Counted from the first letter of the stretch, positions 23,501-35,881 are shown. The stretch is 64,000 nucleotides of DNA from Pyrrhoderma lamaoense (GCA_002794735.1 NBAZ01000006.1:1488001-1552000); one strand, 5' to 3'. Notes: generated by a model not told the origin, from the sequence alone. Made by a program: numbers and translations.

Positions 23501-25493
23501 AGGAAGAAAGTTATGATTTGGAATACCTAATCAGTTCGGTAAGGTATAACTTCGACTTCTCAGAAGAGAAGTACAAGGACGAATTCTCCGTTATTCGCAA
23601 TCACCCAAGTGAGTTGAGCACTGAAGCTTTTTGTTCCGAAGTCTTTCTGACACCCTGGCAGGTCTGAAGAACGAAAATTATCAGATACTTTGGAAACAAG
23701 ACTTTACCGGATTGTATCAGTATCCAAAATGGTTTGTTGTTAAACTAGTCCATAAACTCAAAGGGTTTCAGGTGTCTGGGAAAACGCTGAATCAGGCAGC
23801 TAATAAGATGGCTGAACATCTTTACTATGAGAAGGTCCCCAAAAATAACGCAACCATTACTGGTAGGCCAATTTGGGACATGATTTTCAAAGGTGTGTTA
23901 CTTGCTTTTTATGTGAAAACTTGAAGATAGAGGATAAAATGGTATTTAGAAATGCGTTGGTACGGAGATTGTAAGATTTTCCAGAAAAAGACTATAGATG
24001 GAGTTTATATATTAAAAGGTCAGCTACTGATATTTTTGTTATAAGAAATATAACTCAACAAACTTATAGTCGATCATCCATTATGGGGCATTCAGTTTAA
24101 GAAACAGGCAAAAGATCGGGACATTGTTGAAAAGCAGCTTCTAAAGGTCCTACAGACGTATAAAGGGCAAGCTCACGTTGAATTCATACATGACAAGAAG
24201 ACTTGGTTCAGGATATTAAACCAACAGATGGAGATAAAGGCCGATGAAGTTCATGCAACACAATACGCATTAACATCGTCGGAGGATGGGGTATTCAAAA
24301 AGCTATTTTACTGTAAGCTCTAAGTCCATATTTATGATAACTAGATTTACAGCTTCAACTAGATTGCAGAAGAGAACTGAAAGAGGAGCCAACGGTACTC
24401 TACTCACAACATGGGGAAATATTCTGTGTCAGTGGTACGTACCCACTTTATTTAGCGTCTTGTAACACCACTGAGAACGGCAGTAGCGTCATTGCCAAAA
24501 AAGAAGAAGAAATGTGAGAGGAAAGGTGCTCATGGATATGAGACACTCTGCAACAGCATTATATATGAACTTGGGTTCGAAGTTCTTACTATACGATCTA
24601 TGGATAGATGTCTCAAAAAGGTCGACAAAACTAAAATAAAAGGGTTATATGATCGTACGTTTCTTCCGTTTGCATGTAGACACTAAGTTGCTGATGAGTA
24701 AAATAAGTCTTAGAAAGTAAACATGGAAGAAAGAATGCAGTTCTTTCTTACAGAAAGGTCAAGAAAGACTTGATAGCTATAGATGCTCCAGTTTCCATAC
24801 CCAAAAAAGGTGGATTTGTTGTGCGGGTTGAGGACAAAGACGATAAAAGGTTTAAATTTCAGACAATGGATGAGAAATTAGAAAAAGCTATCGAAAAAAT
24901 GAGTGATATTATATCTTGTGAAGAGGTTACAATGAAAAATAAGCCGACAGACACCCAATGGGAACATGTTCTCAACGGTAAGCACTTCCCTCGTATTACA
25001 AGCTAAGGAACTTCGACATAATAATTTTAACTAGTATTGCGTGATAATTATGGGGATAGTCGGCTTTTCAGAAATCAGATAAAGAATAAGAAAGATTGTT
25101 GTGTCATTAAAGGTTTTTTTATTATTATGTTTCAAGTACACAATCGCGATCTAACTAATGGATACTACTACTATATTCTAGTGTTTCATAATCGGAAGGG
25201 TTTAGTTCACGAAGAAAAGGCTGATTCATACGAAGTTGCTCTTGGAAAGATGTTAAAGAAACTCAACGATGATGCTACTGCTGCCAAGACCAGTACAGTC
25301 TATGCATTTGAGAACACTGCAAACTCATTAAGCGTAAGCGATTTTCTGTCATTATTGGTACTGCGATTTTAACTAAAACAATGCGTAGACATTTAAGAAA
25401 GCTCGTTTAAAGGGTATCCTCGAACAAAAGGACTCAGAACAGGTAAAAGCTTTCCTTGGAGGTGTAACGAGCAAAACTATCACTACAAAGTAG
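20516..25493 (+). CDS. Many-exon protein built of about ten diverged tandem units; family unknown
   Basis: The start MPAWSGMRRRFLKVRKHPSS opens a basic, Ser-rich disordered region of about 120 residues. After it comes a chain of similar blocks. Each block has a strand-rich half ending in a hydrophobic residue plus Lys (WRVK, VFYIK, HVFKG, WRLK, VYILKG, CVIKG), then usually an intron after one base of the next codon. The second half begins like FDHPTRTIFLER, VDHPIWGIRAEQ or VDHPLWGIQFKK and holds an amphipathic helix such as LDEAAIKLEQVMDRYKSEK, LNQAANKMAEHLYYEKV, MDEKLEKAIEKMSDIIS or YEVALGKMLKKLNDDA. About ten units of 65-85 residues can be traced; the last exon ends GGVTSKTITTK. There is no transmembrane segment or signal peptide. 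Exon borders are approximate, and one or two units may be damaged. I recognise no known domain. Lys, Glu and Asp are abundant, and the sequence is AT-richer than nearby housekeeping genes. Confidence 0.6.
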
Positions 25494-25829
25494 TTATTCT
25501 AGAAATTACGCTTGTTGTTTGCTGTCGAAGATTAGAAAACAATCTATATTTTTGATACTTTTAAGCCCAACTATGATTCTGATTTCGCGCATTTATGTCT
25601 GAAATATTCAATCTCATTTGAGCGGGGAGTTCCATGTGTATTATTATGAACATACAGTGTTAGTCATCAGAAAAAATTGATCATGCAAAGTAATAGAGAT
25701 TAGAGATTATAATCTAAGACGAATTTTACGAGTAAGCGCCAACCCAATTCATGATACTTTTTGATGCGAAAGTGGAAGCAGACAAAAAGAAAGAAAGATA
25801 AACCATGAACAATCGGATCTTTTAATTCT
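25494..25829. other. Convergent 3' region of the repeat-domain gene and HSP60
   Basis: AT-rich spacer that must hold two convergent terminators. No ORF or RNA gene is seen. Confidence 0.4.
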
Positions 25830-27795
25830 TTAGAAGCCACCCATGCCGCCCATTCCACCCATTCCTCCTGGCATAGCAGGTTTCTCTTTCTCCTCAGCTT
25901 CGACAATACAGCATTCACTGGTAGTTAAAAGACTGGCGACACCGGAAGCATCTACAAGAGCGGTACGGACAACCTTCAATGGATCCACAATACCTGCTTG
26001 GATCATGTCAACATATCTACCCTTGCTTGCGTCGTATCCTCGAGAGAAGTCTTCCGGTCCTCCATGCTGAGAGACGAGAGTACCAACAATCACAGAGGCT
26101 TCTTCACCTGCGTTGGTTAAGATAGTACGAGCCGGCTGGGACAGGGCACGTCTGATAATGGAGACACCGAGTTCTTGATCAAAGTTTGCTGTGGCAATTG
26201 GTTCTGCAGCGGAACCTGATGATGAACCGCTAGCATTGGAAGAGGTAGGCAGAGATAATGAAGCCTTTAGAAGAGCGACACCACCACCTGGGAGGATACC
26301 TTCCTCAACTGCTGCACGGGTAGCGTTAAGAGCATCATCGTATCTATCTTTCTTTTCACCAACTTCAACTTCAGAAGAGCCACCGACTTTGATTACTGCA
26401 ACACCGCCAGATAACTTAGCTAGGCGCTCCTGGAGCTTGGTTTTGTCGTATTCACTTGTAGTCGGATCATTGAGTACGGATCGAATCTGTTCACATCGGG
26501 CTTGAATAGCATCCTTGGAACCTTCACCGTTAAGGAAGATTGTATCTTCCTTAGTGATCGTTACTGAACCTGTTGAGCCTAGCAAGTCTGGAGTCGCACG
26601 CTCAAGCTTGATGTCAAGCTCATCCGTGAAGACAGTACCACCAGTGAGGATAGCAAGATCACCAAGAATGGACTTGCGGTTGTCACCAAAACCGGGAGCT
26701 TTTACAGCAGCGACCTGCAACTGTCCCCGAAGTTTGTTGAGGATACAAGCAGCAAGTGCCTCACCATCCACATCTTCAGCAATGATGAGAAGAGGACGAC
26801 GAGCCTGAGCAGCAGCTTCAAGAGAAGGGAGAATGTCTTGTAAAAGAGAGATCTTTTTCTCCGATAAAAGAATAAGAGGCTTTTCGAATTCGACTTTTTG
26901 GCTCTTTACATCGGTGATGAAGTAAGGAGAGATATAGCCCCGATCGAAACGCATACCCTCGGTAATCTCAATTTCATCCTCAATTGTACGCCCCTCCTTA
27001 ACGGTGATAACACCTTCTTTTCCAACCTTTTCCATAGCAGTTGCAATGAGGTTTCCAACGTGAGCATCTCCGTTTGCAGAGATAGTTGCAACTTGGGCAA
27101 TTTCCTCCGTAGTTGTGATAGGTTTAGCATTCTTAGATAAGAATTCTACAACACGATCAACTGCTGCTTGAGCTCCGCGGCGCAGATCCATTGGATTGCA
27201 TCCTGCAGTGACATTCTTAACACCCTCGGCATAGATTGCACGAGCAAGTACGGTGGCCGTCGTCGTACCGTCACCTGCGATTTCATTCGTTTTTGATGCG
27301 ACATCTTGAACGAGTCTTTTAAAGGAAAAGGGGGGAGAGGAAAAGGGCCTGAGATTACTATGTAACGATATATCATTAATCAGAACTTACCTAGCACCCA
27401 AGTTCTCGAACTTGTCCTTCAATGAAATTGACTTTGCAACCGTAACACCATCTATTGAAGATAAAGCTTATGAGCCACCGAGTATGAAAACTGATGTACG
27501 TCACTTACCCTTCGTTATCTTCGGACCGCCGAACGACTGTTCGATGATGACGTTACGACCTGTAATCATCTTACAGTAAGAAACAAGTAAAATACGTTAT
27601 ATAGAAGCAAAATATACCCTTTGGACCCAAGGTGACCGAAACGGCCTTTGCAAGAACATCAACACCCGCTAAGATGGATGCTCTTCCCTCATTAGAAAAC
27701 TTGATCTCCTTGTGAGCACCGCGAGCTAACACGGGCTTTGCAGACTTGGCTGCACGACGCATAGTGGTGGAGGAGGTAGAACCAAGACGGTGCAT
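25830..27795 (-). CDS. HSP60: Mitochondrial chaperonin HSP60
   Basis: This is the mitochondrial GroEL-type chaperonin. Exon 1 starts [20 protein letters not shown], an Arg/Ser-rich mitochondrial presequence, then [20 protein letters not shown] and VTLGPKG. Exon 2 gives [16 protein letters not shown] and exon 3 [20 protein letters not shown]. The last long exon has the ATP-site [34 protein letters not shown], the apical domain, [20 protein letters not shown] and the typical C-terminal GGM repeats ([14 protein letters not shown]). Introns are GT-AG and join in phase. A Ser/Gly/Ala-rich insertion after LPTS is slightly unusual. The whole gene is intact, and the size matches the family (about 580 aa). 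Confidence 0.95.
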
Positions 27796-28487
27796 AGTAG
27801 ATAAGTATTATAAAAATAGGAGAAAGAGAGCAGTAGATGAAGAACAAAGGAATCAAGGTCAAGGTCGAGGTAGGAGGTGAAGCCTGAAAAAAACGGAGTA
27901 CGCGGGTCTAATATGGCACGGGACCAGGCTTATGTAATAAAACCTCCATCGAATCGTCTAGAGAGTCTCGAGTCTACAGGTCGTGCACTCTTCACACGCG
28001 CCCGCTTTCCTCAATGCTACCAATCAAAAACATTCGATTACAGATACGACATAAGTTGAAGCTTTTGATTATATACCAGGAGTTATTCATTCTAAGACGT
28101 ACTTTATTCAGATTCGTTATCTTATCGACTTGTACTCGGTCTAATTATTGGGGTTATAACTATGCCTATAGCTAAACAATGATCGCTTTGCATGCAACTA
28201 AATGCCATCAGACGGAACGTACTCATTCAAATTATAATTGAGCCCTAAGCTTCGCCGCAAGTTATTTCTTCTCATCGTGCTAACAAAACGTATACTTTGG
28301 CACATTAGACAAGAAGTTCTATGCAATCGAAACTCTAATTACTGAAATCCAGCGCATTGAAGCTGGATGAAATATAATACAAAATAAAAGAATGAAGTGG
28401 TTTGATAATGCTACGACATTCATAGCTTAGGAACATTCTAAACTCTCAATAGCTCATGGATGTGGAACTACTATTTAACACAGACAT
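27796..28487. other. HSP60 upstream region
   Basis: This holds the HSP60 promoter. I looked for clear arrays of heat-shock elements (nGAAnnTTCn) and did not find a convincing one. No gene is supported. Confidence 0.35.
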
Positions 28488-28950
28488 TGTAGGACCAACT
28501 ACGTAGATGGCCGGTCGTAGTGCATTTATAATGCACTTTATAACTCGCCCGGAAAGTCCATTACTACTACTCGGCCGCGCGTCTGGCCCGTCTCTCTTAC
28601 TACTTAGCTTCACTCTCTACTTTTACTCGAGGATATGGTTCGTTTATATGGCCCCCTCGTTTCTGATAGCTTAAACTCTTCGTCCAGTGGCATCCTTTAT
28701 CTCGCGTTTCGAAATATAAGCCTCCAGACTTGAGGCGGTAGTAAATCAGTTAATTCCTTCAGTCGTTTCCCCCAGTCCTTTTCCTTTCAATCTACCCCCC
28801 AAAGTAGCTCTCTGATAGTCGCCTGCACCCCTTATCTACTACTATGCTGCTAAATCGGGCTGCCCGGACGCGTTTGTAACGCTCTGACCGCACTGCAAGT
28901 CGTCCGGGTGGACTGAATTACATGCACTTTTGTCTCAAACTACGGCCTCG
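28488..28950. repeat. Dispersed repeat R1, copy 1
   Basis: This segment starts TGTAGGACCA and matches a second copy at 53430-53789 plus 59076-59145 over much of its length. Shared blocks include GTCGTAGTGC, TCTGGCCC, CTGATAGC, GCCTCCAGACTTG, GGCTGCCC and TGCAAGTCG. Both copies have a hairpin at the same place (here AGTGCATT...AATGCACT). The start with TG and the size would fit a solo LTR, but no matching CA end or target duplication was found, so the nature of the repeat is open. Confidence 0.6.
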
Positions 28951-29320
28951 TTCGGGGCTCTGTTCTATACGTTTCTACCATTTTTACTAGTCTGTGAAGC
29001 CTCAGCTTGCTCCAAGGTCTCTATCTTTCTCCACGCTCCGGCCGAAGTCGAGTTACCCGCTTTTTAGCCCTCAGAAATGAGCCAGAGCATCGTGTCTGGT
29101 GTAGGCAGACTCTAAACCCCAAGTCCTCGCCTCTAAACACGGCTAAAAGGGCCAATCCAGACCTAAAGTTGAGTTTTCAACATGCAGTGCTTTTGTTAGT
29201 ATGGTGTAGACAGTATATATTGCACAGCACTAAATTTGACTACCTATGGGAATTACGAGTAAAGTAATACAGATACGATGATGATACATAATTATGAACA
29301 TTGTAAGTGACCAGTTATGG

Positions 29321-31046
29321 CTATAAAGCAAGCGTACTCTCCTCTTCTTTAGATTGGATGAGTAGCGAGACAGTATCAAGTGTAGTAAAGTTGAGTGTAG
29401 ACAGCTCAACTGCACCAGTAGCTTGAGACGCTATATTGTACGTCCCCGATTTTTTAATATTGAACATGAGCCGGGACATCAGTATCGTGGATATCCTTAT
29501 AATAATTGTTAATTCTGTTGATAGGTCGAGAGTGGCGACAAGCTTACACATTTGTGAAGGCTACAGAAGATGTCTTGGCAAAAGCCTGTATAGACTAAAA
29601 TAAGAATAGATAATAAGTATGTTGAATAGAATTGATCTCACGGACCGGAGCGAACTTTATAAATAAGAGCCATTAGCATGGGCAAGGAGTTTTTAAGTTT
29701 ACTCGAAATATATCAGCTTACCGCAAATGTGAGTATGTTTGTCAATGTTGAGATGGACATGATACTTTGGTTCAAGTTAATGGGCTTCCATTATAAGCAC
29801 CATTCAAATTACGCACAAGAAGAATACCGTTCCTGAACAAAGTGATTTACTGTGAGAGACCTATGGGGAAAAAACAAGAACTAACCATCTCTGATGAACA
29901 AACGGAATAAGTTGCCCGACTCATGATAACCCGCCCTTAATGCTTTCAATAATGTCATGACGAAAATTGTCGTATCATAAACAAGAAGCGTTGTCCATGG
30001 AGCAATTAGACCTAAATCACATTTAAGTGGCGATATCAATTATTTCTTGCAAAGCAATTATATGTATTCAACAACGATAATTTGAACTCACGTAAGGCTC
30101 TGGAAATTTTCAATAAATATTATTATTAGTGACTATATTGAAGGATGTAAAATACAAGGTTGTACTCGTCCTCGGTAAGAGCTGGATGGCAACCGAAGTG
30201 AGATGGAACATCACGGTGCGTGGTATTTGGATCAGTTTGTTTAGCAACTGCACCCCACTTTGAATTTACGAGAGAAATTAATGACAATCTAGCATGATAC
30301 AAAGCAGAGTTATTTATAGCTCACTATGGAAAGTGGTGCCCCAAGTACAAATATAATTATAAAAGTCCACTTGACTCTATTGTCTCGGTTATATAATGCG
30401 TATGTCCGATAACTGGTGATAACTGCCATAGTCCATGGAGTGTTAGATGTGCTTTATATAAACAAAAGAAGATACGGACCACAGATGCCAATCTGATTAA
30501 TAGCAAGCAAAATCCTTCCAAAACGATTTATTGCTGTACAGCTTCACAATAGGTTTTCATAATCACTTCTCATAAGTAAATAATGGAGCGAATCCATAAC
30601 ATACATCTGTATTGAATAAAGTGATGGTTAATCACAATAGATTGAGATGAGCTCATGGAAATGCTCCTGCCTTAGCACTTAGAGCCCCGATTTTATACAC
30701 GATATTGATGGTATTGTAAAGCAATGACATATATCGGCACATGAAATATGATATTGTAACAGGTCCAAGGTGATGTCCCCAGAAGTATCTCAATTCACTG
30801 TCGAAAGTCAGGGAGAACTCGTAATACAGTAATGCTGTTAAAGTATGGGTGTTGCACCCAGTATTCCATTAGTCCCAAGCCAATACTCCAACAGATAAGA
30901 GATATACTGGTAGAAGCAATGGAGTAATAGCTATCGATTGAGCTTAAAAAGTGATAGTTTTAGAACATGCAGTTGGAAGACTATAAAAGTTACCTTTGCC
31001 ATATCGCATTTTCGAATTCCTTGTTGACTGTGTACAAAAATGGCAT
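29321..31046 (-). CDS. DUF6533-family multi-span membrane protein, copy A
   Basis: Reading the minus strand with short introns, the blocks are: MPFLYTVNKEFENAIWQR, SIAITPLLLP, LYYEFSLTFDSELRYFWGHH then FMCRYMSLLYNTINIVYKI (the DUF6533 core, family pattern YDHLLTLDDEVEYIW then NRY), a TM block SYRTYALYNRDNRVKWTFII, the loop KWGAVAKQTDPNTTHRDVPS HFGCHPALTEDE, and the end MSRLMFNIKKSG then a Ser/Thr-rich tail. These are integral membrane proteins of unknown function, very abundant in agaricomycetes. The gene is AT-rich, and no intact long ORF exists because exons are short. It is a tandem paralogue of the gene at 32018-33789. Exon borders are approximate. Confidence 0.7.
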
Positions 31047-32017
31047 TGTATGAAGACAAAGGGAGCTGTGATGTTCTGGGGAGGATTCAGAGCTACTCCG
31101 CTGCAGTGACACTAAAAACTAGATACATTGAGATAGCAACTCGTGCTAAAGCTTAAGCTCCAGTACGAGCAATAAGTTAGATCTGATAGGGGAAGGCGTT
31201 CATCAGCATCTATCCCAGCTAAAAATACGTTGTCATGTGAAACCATCTTTTGTTTGGCAGTATTCTTTTGAAAATGATATTGGCATTATCTGACCCGCCA
31301 AGAATGTATAACAAGTTGCAGTTGCGGTAAGTTATTGCAGATCGTACCGCATGTGAAATCTCTGGGTTCTATATCTTCTTCTGCATCTTTGATATGGTAA
31401 CAAAAATACTTGCCGTTGAAAGTTCCAGGTCAGAATCCATGAGAAAAGGAGAGCTATGCCTTTTTGACTTACCTTTTCATGACACGGAAGTGCATGTGAA
31501 TGTACTCGAGTCGACTATGCAGCAATCCTCAACAAAGTCAGTGAATCATTAGTTAAGGGGCATCATTATTTGACAATCTTCTGCCCGGTGGTTCCCGAAA
31601 AGTCGTTAAGAAGAAATGGTAAATTTTCATCGAAGTGCTCGTTACAAACAATGCAATAGTTTCAGTTATTTATGAATTCTGATATAAGTTAATACCTGTA
31701 GGTTATCCGATTACTATCATCACGTAGGACTTCCTTATGAGACATTCATGCTACTTGAGCTCAGGTTGCTTGTTTCAGAAGAGATAAAAAATACTCGCCA
31801 AATTACAATAATACTTGTGTTAGTGAATATGCACGAGACAATCGGAATCGTGACACAGACAGAAAAAAGTTCGCGTTCATTTGATAATATCACAACATTG
31901 CTACTAAGCCTCAATAGTATGTGAAATCACGAAATCTGAGCTCATTAGAAAATCCAACAAGAAATGATACAATCTAAACTACTCCTTAAGTATCACGATT
32001 GACTGCTGACTTCATAT
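31047..32017. other. Spacer between the two DUF6533 genes
   Basis: AT-rich spacer holding the promoter of copy A and the 3' end of copy B. No supported ORF. Confidence 0.35.
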
Positions 32018-33789
32018 CTATGGTGATGAGGTGGATGTACCTTCTTCCACTCTGGAAGGAATAATTGTAGTGAATTTGATCACTGGTATGTCAGCGGTTC
32101 CAGTGGCTTGTGGTGGTGAGCTATGTATCCATGATTTTTTTACGTTGAAAATCAGTCGAGACATCATTATTGTAGACACTCTATCTTGAGAAGATGAGCT
32201 TAAATAGTATGGAGAAATTCGTATTGATCTTACACATCCGTGAGAGCCACGAGAAATGTTTTGGAGGAAGTCTGCAGAGTCAGAGCAGTGAAATAGATCA
32301 AACAACAGTTTGTCAAATAGTTTACAGTATCACGAACCGGTCCTAGCTTCGAATAGTACCCATTATTAGTATACAGGTAGATTCTTCATTATTTAAAAAA
32401 GCGTACCAAAAGCGTGAATATATTTGCTAGCGTTAAGATGGACATGATACTTAAGTCCAAGTCAGCGTTCTAAGTTTATGTCAGAAACCTAGGAAACATA
32501 CAAGAAGAATATTGTCCCTGGATATCATAGTTTAAATTATGTGGAAAACGAGGGTTAAAGAAGAGCTAACCATCTCTAACAAGCAAGTGGAATAAACTGC
32601 TTGTTTCATGATAACCTGCTCTTAATGCCCTTAGCAACGTCATGGCGAAGATTGTTGTGTCGTAAATTAGCAGTGCTACCCATGGTGCTATCAAGCCTTA
32701 ACACAGTGTTATCATTTCATAAGTAATTTAACCTGAATCCCGATCGCATTGGGTTAGCTTCTAAACTTGAAACTCACGTAACGCCCTAGAGAACATTGTA
32801 AGTGGTAAAACTGAGTATCATAAGAGATGATATATACCCATCTTCAGCCAGCTCTAGGTGACAACCAAATCGTGATGGGATGCTACGTTGTACGGCATTA
32901 GGATCAGTTGATTTGCTAATTGAACCCCACTTCATAATTATTAGATGTGGTAAGGGGAGTAATACATAACTGAATCGTTTGCCACTTACTATAGAAAATG
33001 GTGTCGCAAATACGATGACAATGATCAAGGCCGACTTAACCCTATTATTTGAACTATATAATGCATAAACCCGGTAACCCGAGATAGCTGTTAATTGGGG
33101 CTTTTTGAGCGACATCCGTATTTTGTAGAAACGAAATACACACACCACAAATACTGATTTTATTGATAACGAGTAAAACTCGACCGAGGTTGTTGATTAC
33201 TATACAACTTGAATAGAGAAAAAGTAAATAAAATATAGATTATACTCAGAGGGTCTCTCCCAAGACATACTTCTAAGGGTTATAAATAGGGTTATTTATT
33301 TTTATTCAGCCCCTAGTAAGAAGCCTCTTACATGGGTACTGAGATTACCAACTTTATATACAATGTTTATGACACTGAAAGACAGAGACATGTATCGGTT
33401 CATGAAGTATAGCACCGAAACTAGATTTATCCTTGTTGAGCAAGGCCTAGGATTACGTCTCCAGAAGTACTGTATCTCGTTATTCATGGTTAAGGCATAT
33501 TCGTAGTATAATAGAGCTGTTATGATACGTATATAAGATATCGCATGTAGTTATCAGATAAAAGCTAGTATACATTGATATAGATACAAACGTACCAGCA
33601 GAAGCAGTGGACAAATAGCTATCCACGGAGCTGGCAAACAAGTTTCAGACTATATTATACCCCAGAAACTTCTAGAAAATACCTTTGCCAGATAGCCTTT
33701 TCAAGTTCATTATTAACAGAGTAGGGAAGTGTCATTCCGAGGATGAAACTTGTGGTGAGGGAAATCTCTAACATAGGAGAGTGTATCAT
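32018..33789 (-). CDS. DUF6533-family multi-span membrane protein, copy B
   Basis: The blocks match copy A in order: MIHSPMLEISLTTSFILGMT then [46 protein letters not shown] and FMNRYMSLSFSVINIVYK (DUF6533 core), ISGYRVYALYSSNNRVKSAL, KWGSISKSTDPNAVQRSIPS RFGCHLELAEDG, SADFLQNISRGSHG and MMSRLIFNVKKSWIHSSPPQ before a Ser-rich tail ending STSSP. Introns fall at the same places as in copy A (for example after AIWQR), so this is an old tandem duplication. Function is unknown. Exon borders are approximate. Confidence 0.7.
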
Positions 33790-34848
33790 CGTCTCTTAGG
33801 ACTTATAAGACTCGAGTTCATCGAGACTGCACCTCATGCTCGTACTAAAGCTTGAGCGTCAAAACGAGAAATAAGAAATAGAAAGATTCAGAAGGAAGTG
33901 ATGACAGTAGCATCTGTTCGAGATGGAGATGCGTCTCAGTTCACTACCATCTCTTTGTTAATAGCATCCCCTGGAAATCATGATATGTCAACTACGTATA
34001 CATTTAAAACAGTTTTCAAGAGAAAATGTCCATTTTGCTTGGTGAGACATGTGCTATCTGTTTTATCCCTTCTTCTACGTCTTTTGATATGAAGTCATCA
34101 TGCGCTGATATTGTTGAGTGCAGACCAGGAGATGGTGATCTAGAATCGCCGAAAGGCATTATTATACCTCTGCATGATAGCACTCGCAAGAACCACATGA
34201 TTGAAAATGGAAGATCTCGTTCTTGTTTCAAGTCTGGACCGGAAGTCACTAATTCAATTTGATGTGTCAAACCATTATCACATAAGCCTTGACCTCTCTA
34301 TGTTTAAAAATAATTGGATATATACATATCTTATTTTTTAATAATAACGTCGGTGTTCTCATCTGTCTTCGACACATAGAAGAGATGATACATCATGCTA
34401 CAGGCAATAGGTAGACTATGTGTGGTGCACCATTGGATCTGTCCCTCGATCCCACGATAAAAAGTTTTTTCAACTTGCTAGGGACCTATTGACTTGAACC
34501 TTGATATTTCTTTCTAATTTTTTCAATGCTACTATACTTGGCGTCAAAATCTGAAACACCTGTTATCTTGATACCATGAGAATCCTCTCTGTCACATATC
34601 TGGCTTTTCTCCGTATCTTCTTGTTGTTATTCATATCATAATCGAAATACGTGAATTGAACGCGAAGATAAGCCGACGTCTTTGCGCAAGGATATGAGGT
34701 ACAAAATGGAGCGGTCCGTTAGTTAGCTACGGTCCGTCAACATACTATCGATGGCCACGATGTGTATGGTATAAAAACTCTTGATAGCTGTACAAGAGAC
34801 AAATTGTCAGGCGATCAGCCAGCGCTAAAGTATTTTTCAAGATATAAA
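33790..34848. other. Intergenic stretch, no supported gene
   Basis: Open frames overlap on both strands at 33898-34270 without recognisable motifs, so neither was accepted. The right part precedes the LPMO-like gene. Confidence 0.35.
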
Positions 34849-35881
34849 ATGTATTCTCTTACTATACTTCAGCGGCTTTCTGTAGTGGCTTCCTTTGTCT
34901 CACAGGCTCTTTGTCATGGTGTTGTTACCACCCCAGTTCCACGTGCATATGGAAGCGTCGCTGAAACAGGGTGTGGTTCTGCTGTCTATAGGGAACTTAC
35001 TTCAAGTAATCATTAGTAATACTTCATCAGCAAGCAGTATCATTCCGTGCTGACAGGGCCCTATACTCAACAATCTTGTTTTAACTTTCTATCGCAGACT
35101 TGACTGGTCCGATAGAGAACTCTGTTGCCAAGATTGACAGTGACTATGACGCTGCAGAGTGTGATCTCTACTTTTGTCGTGCCGCAAGAGTCCGTAACAT
35201 CAGATTCTTGACTGATTACACAGCAAGTTGCTAATTAGTTGTCACTTTAAGATTGAAGACAATCTAGACAATACGCGACAATTTACAGCTGGAGAAGTAG
35301 TGAATTTCAAGATCAACCTTGTTGCTCATCACACAGGTTACGCTGTAAGCTTTAACACTTTAACGGACTTTCCCTTACTAATTTTAGGGCGTTCTATCAC
35401 CCAATAATAACCCCTTTTCAAGAATGTTTCAATTGTGAGTAGTGCTTACCTTTTGCGTGTATGCAGCTCCTTCATAAGATTTATCTGACTATATTGGCTG
35501 GTCTTCTTAAGATTGATCTTACAACGCAGGAACCCATTGGAGATCCGATCTTCAACTGGCCTGTATATGCAAATCAATCGCTTGGACCAGCTGACTGGCC
35601 TAAGAATGAAAGTATGTCTATTTTAAACTTGCAGCCGTAAACTTTGTAAATTTGCGTTGTCCTCCTGAAATTAAATTTTATATAGCCGACTTCGATGTTA
35701 CCATACCCGATCTCGCGGGACGTTGTGCTGACGTAGGGATGTGCGCGATCCAATGGTGGTGGCAGTAAGCGCTTTCTCTCTAATGCATTGTTGGACAGTC
35801 CTAAATAAAGTTCATAACTACCGTGATAGTGCGACGGTCAATAGTCAGACATATGAAAGCTGTGTTGATTTTACTCAGTAA
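34849..35881 (+). CDS. Secreted LPMO-like protein (chitin-binding type-4/copper-monooxygenase fold)
   Basis: The start MYSLTILQRLSVVASFVSQALC is a signal peptide, and the mature chain would begin HGVVTTPVPRAYG. An N-terminal His right after cleavage is the hallmark of lytic polysaccharide monooxygenases, and LVAHHTGYA supplies the second histidine of the copper brace. Other conserved blocks: TGPIENSVAKIDSDYDAAEC, LYFCRAAR, EDNLDNTRQFTAGEVVNFKI, TQEPIGDPIFNWPVYANQSL, GPADWPKNETDFDVTIPDL and CAIQWWW. Introns are short GT-AG. The C-terminal tail YRDS...NSQTYESCVDFTQ is in the sequence but lies one base out of phase after the last intron, again suggesting one missing base near 35757-35765. I know this type from agaricomycete genomes; the exact AA family and substrate are not certain. 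Confidence 0.75.

Noticed and set aside
28530..28560. RNase P/MRP-like GGAAAGTCC in repeat R1
   Set aside because: Present in copy 1 only; copy 2 has a different sequence there and no second conserved region is found.
33898..34270. Open frames on both strands upstream of the LPMO-like gene
   Set aside because: Mutually overlapping, no recognised domain; could be a remnant, but nothing supports a strand choice.
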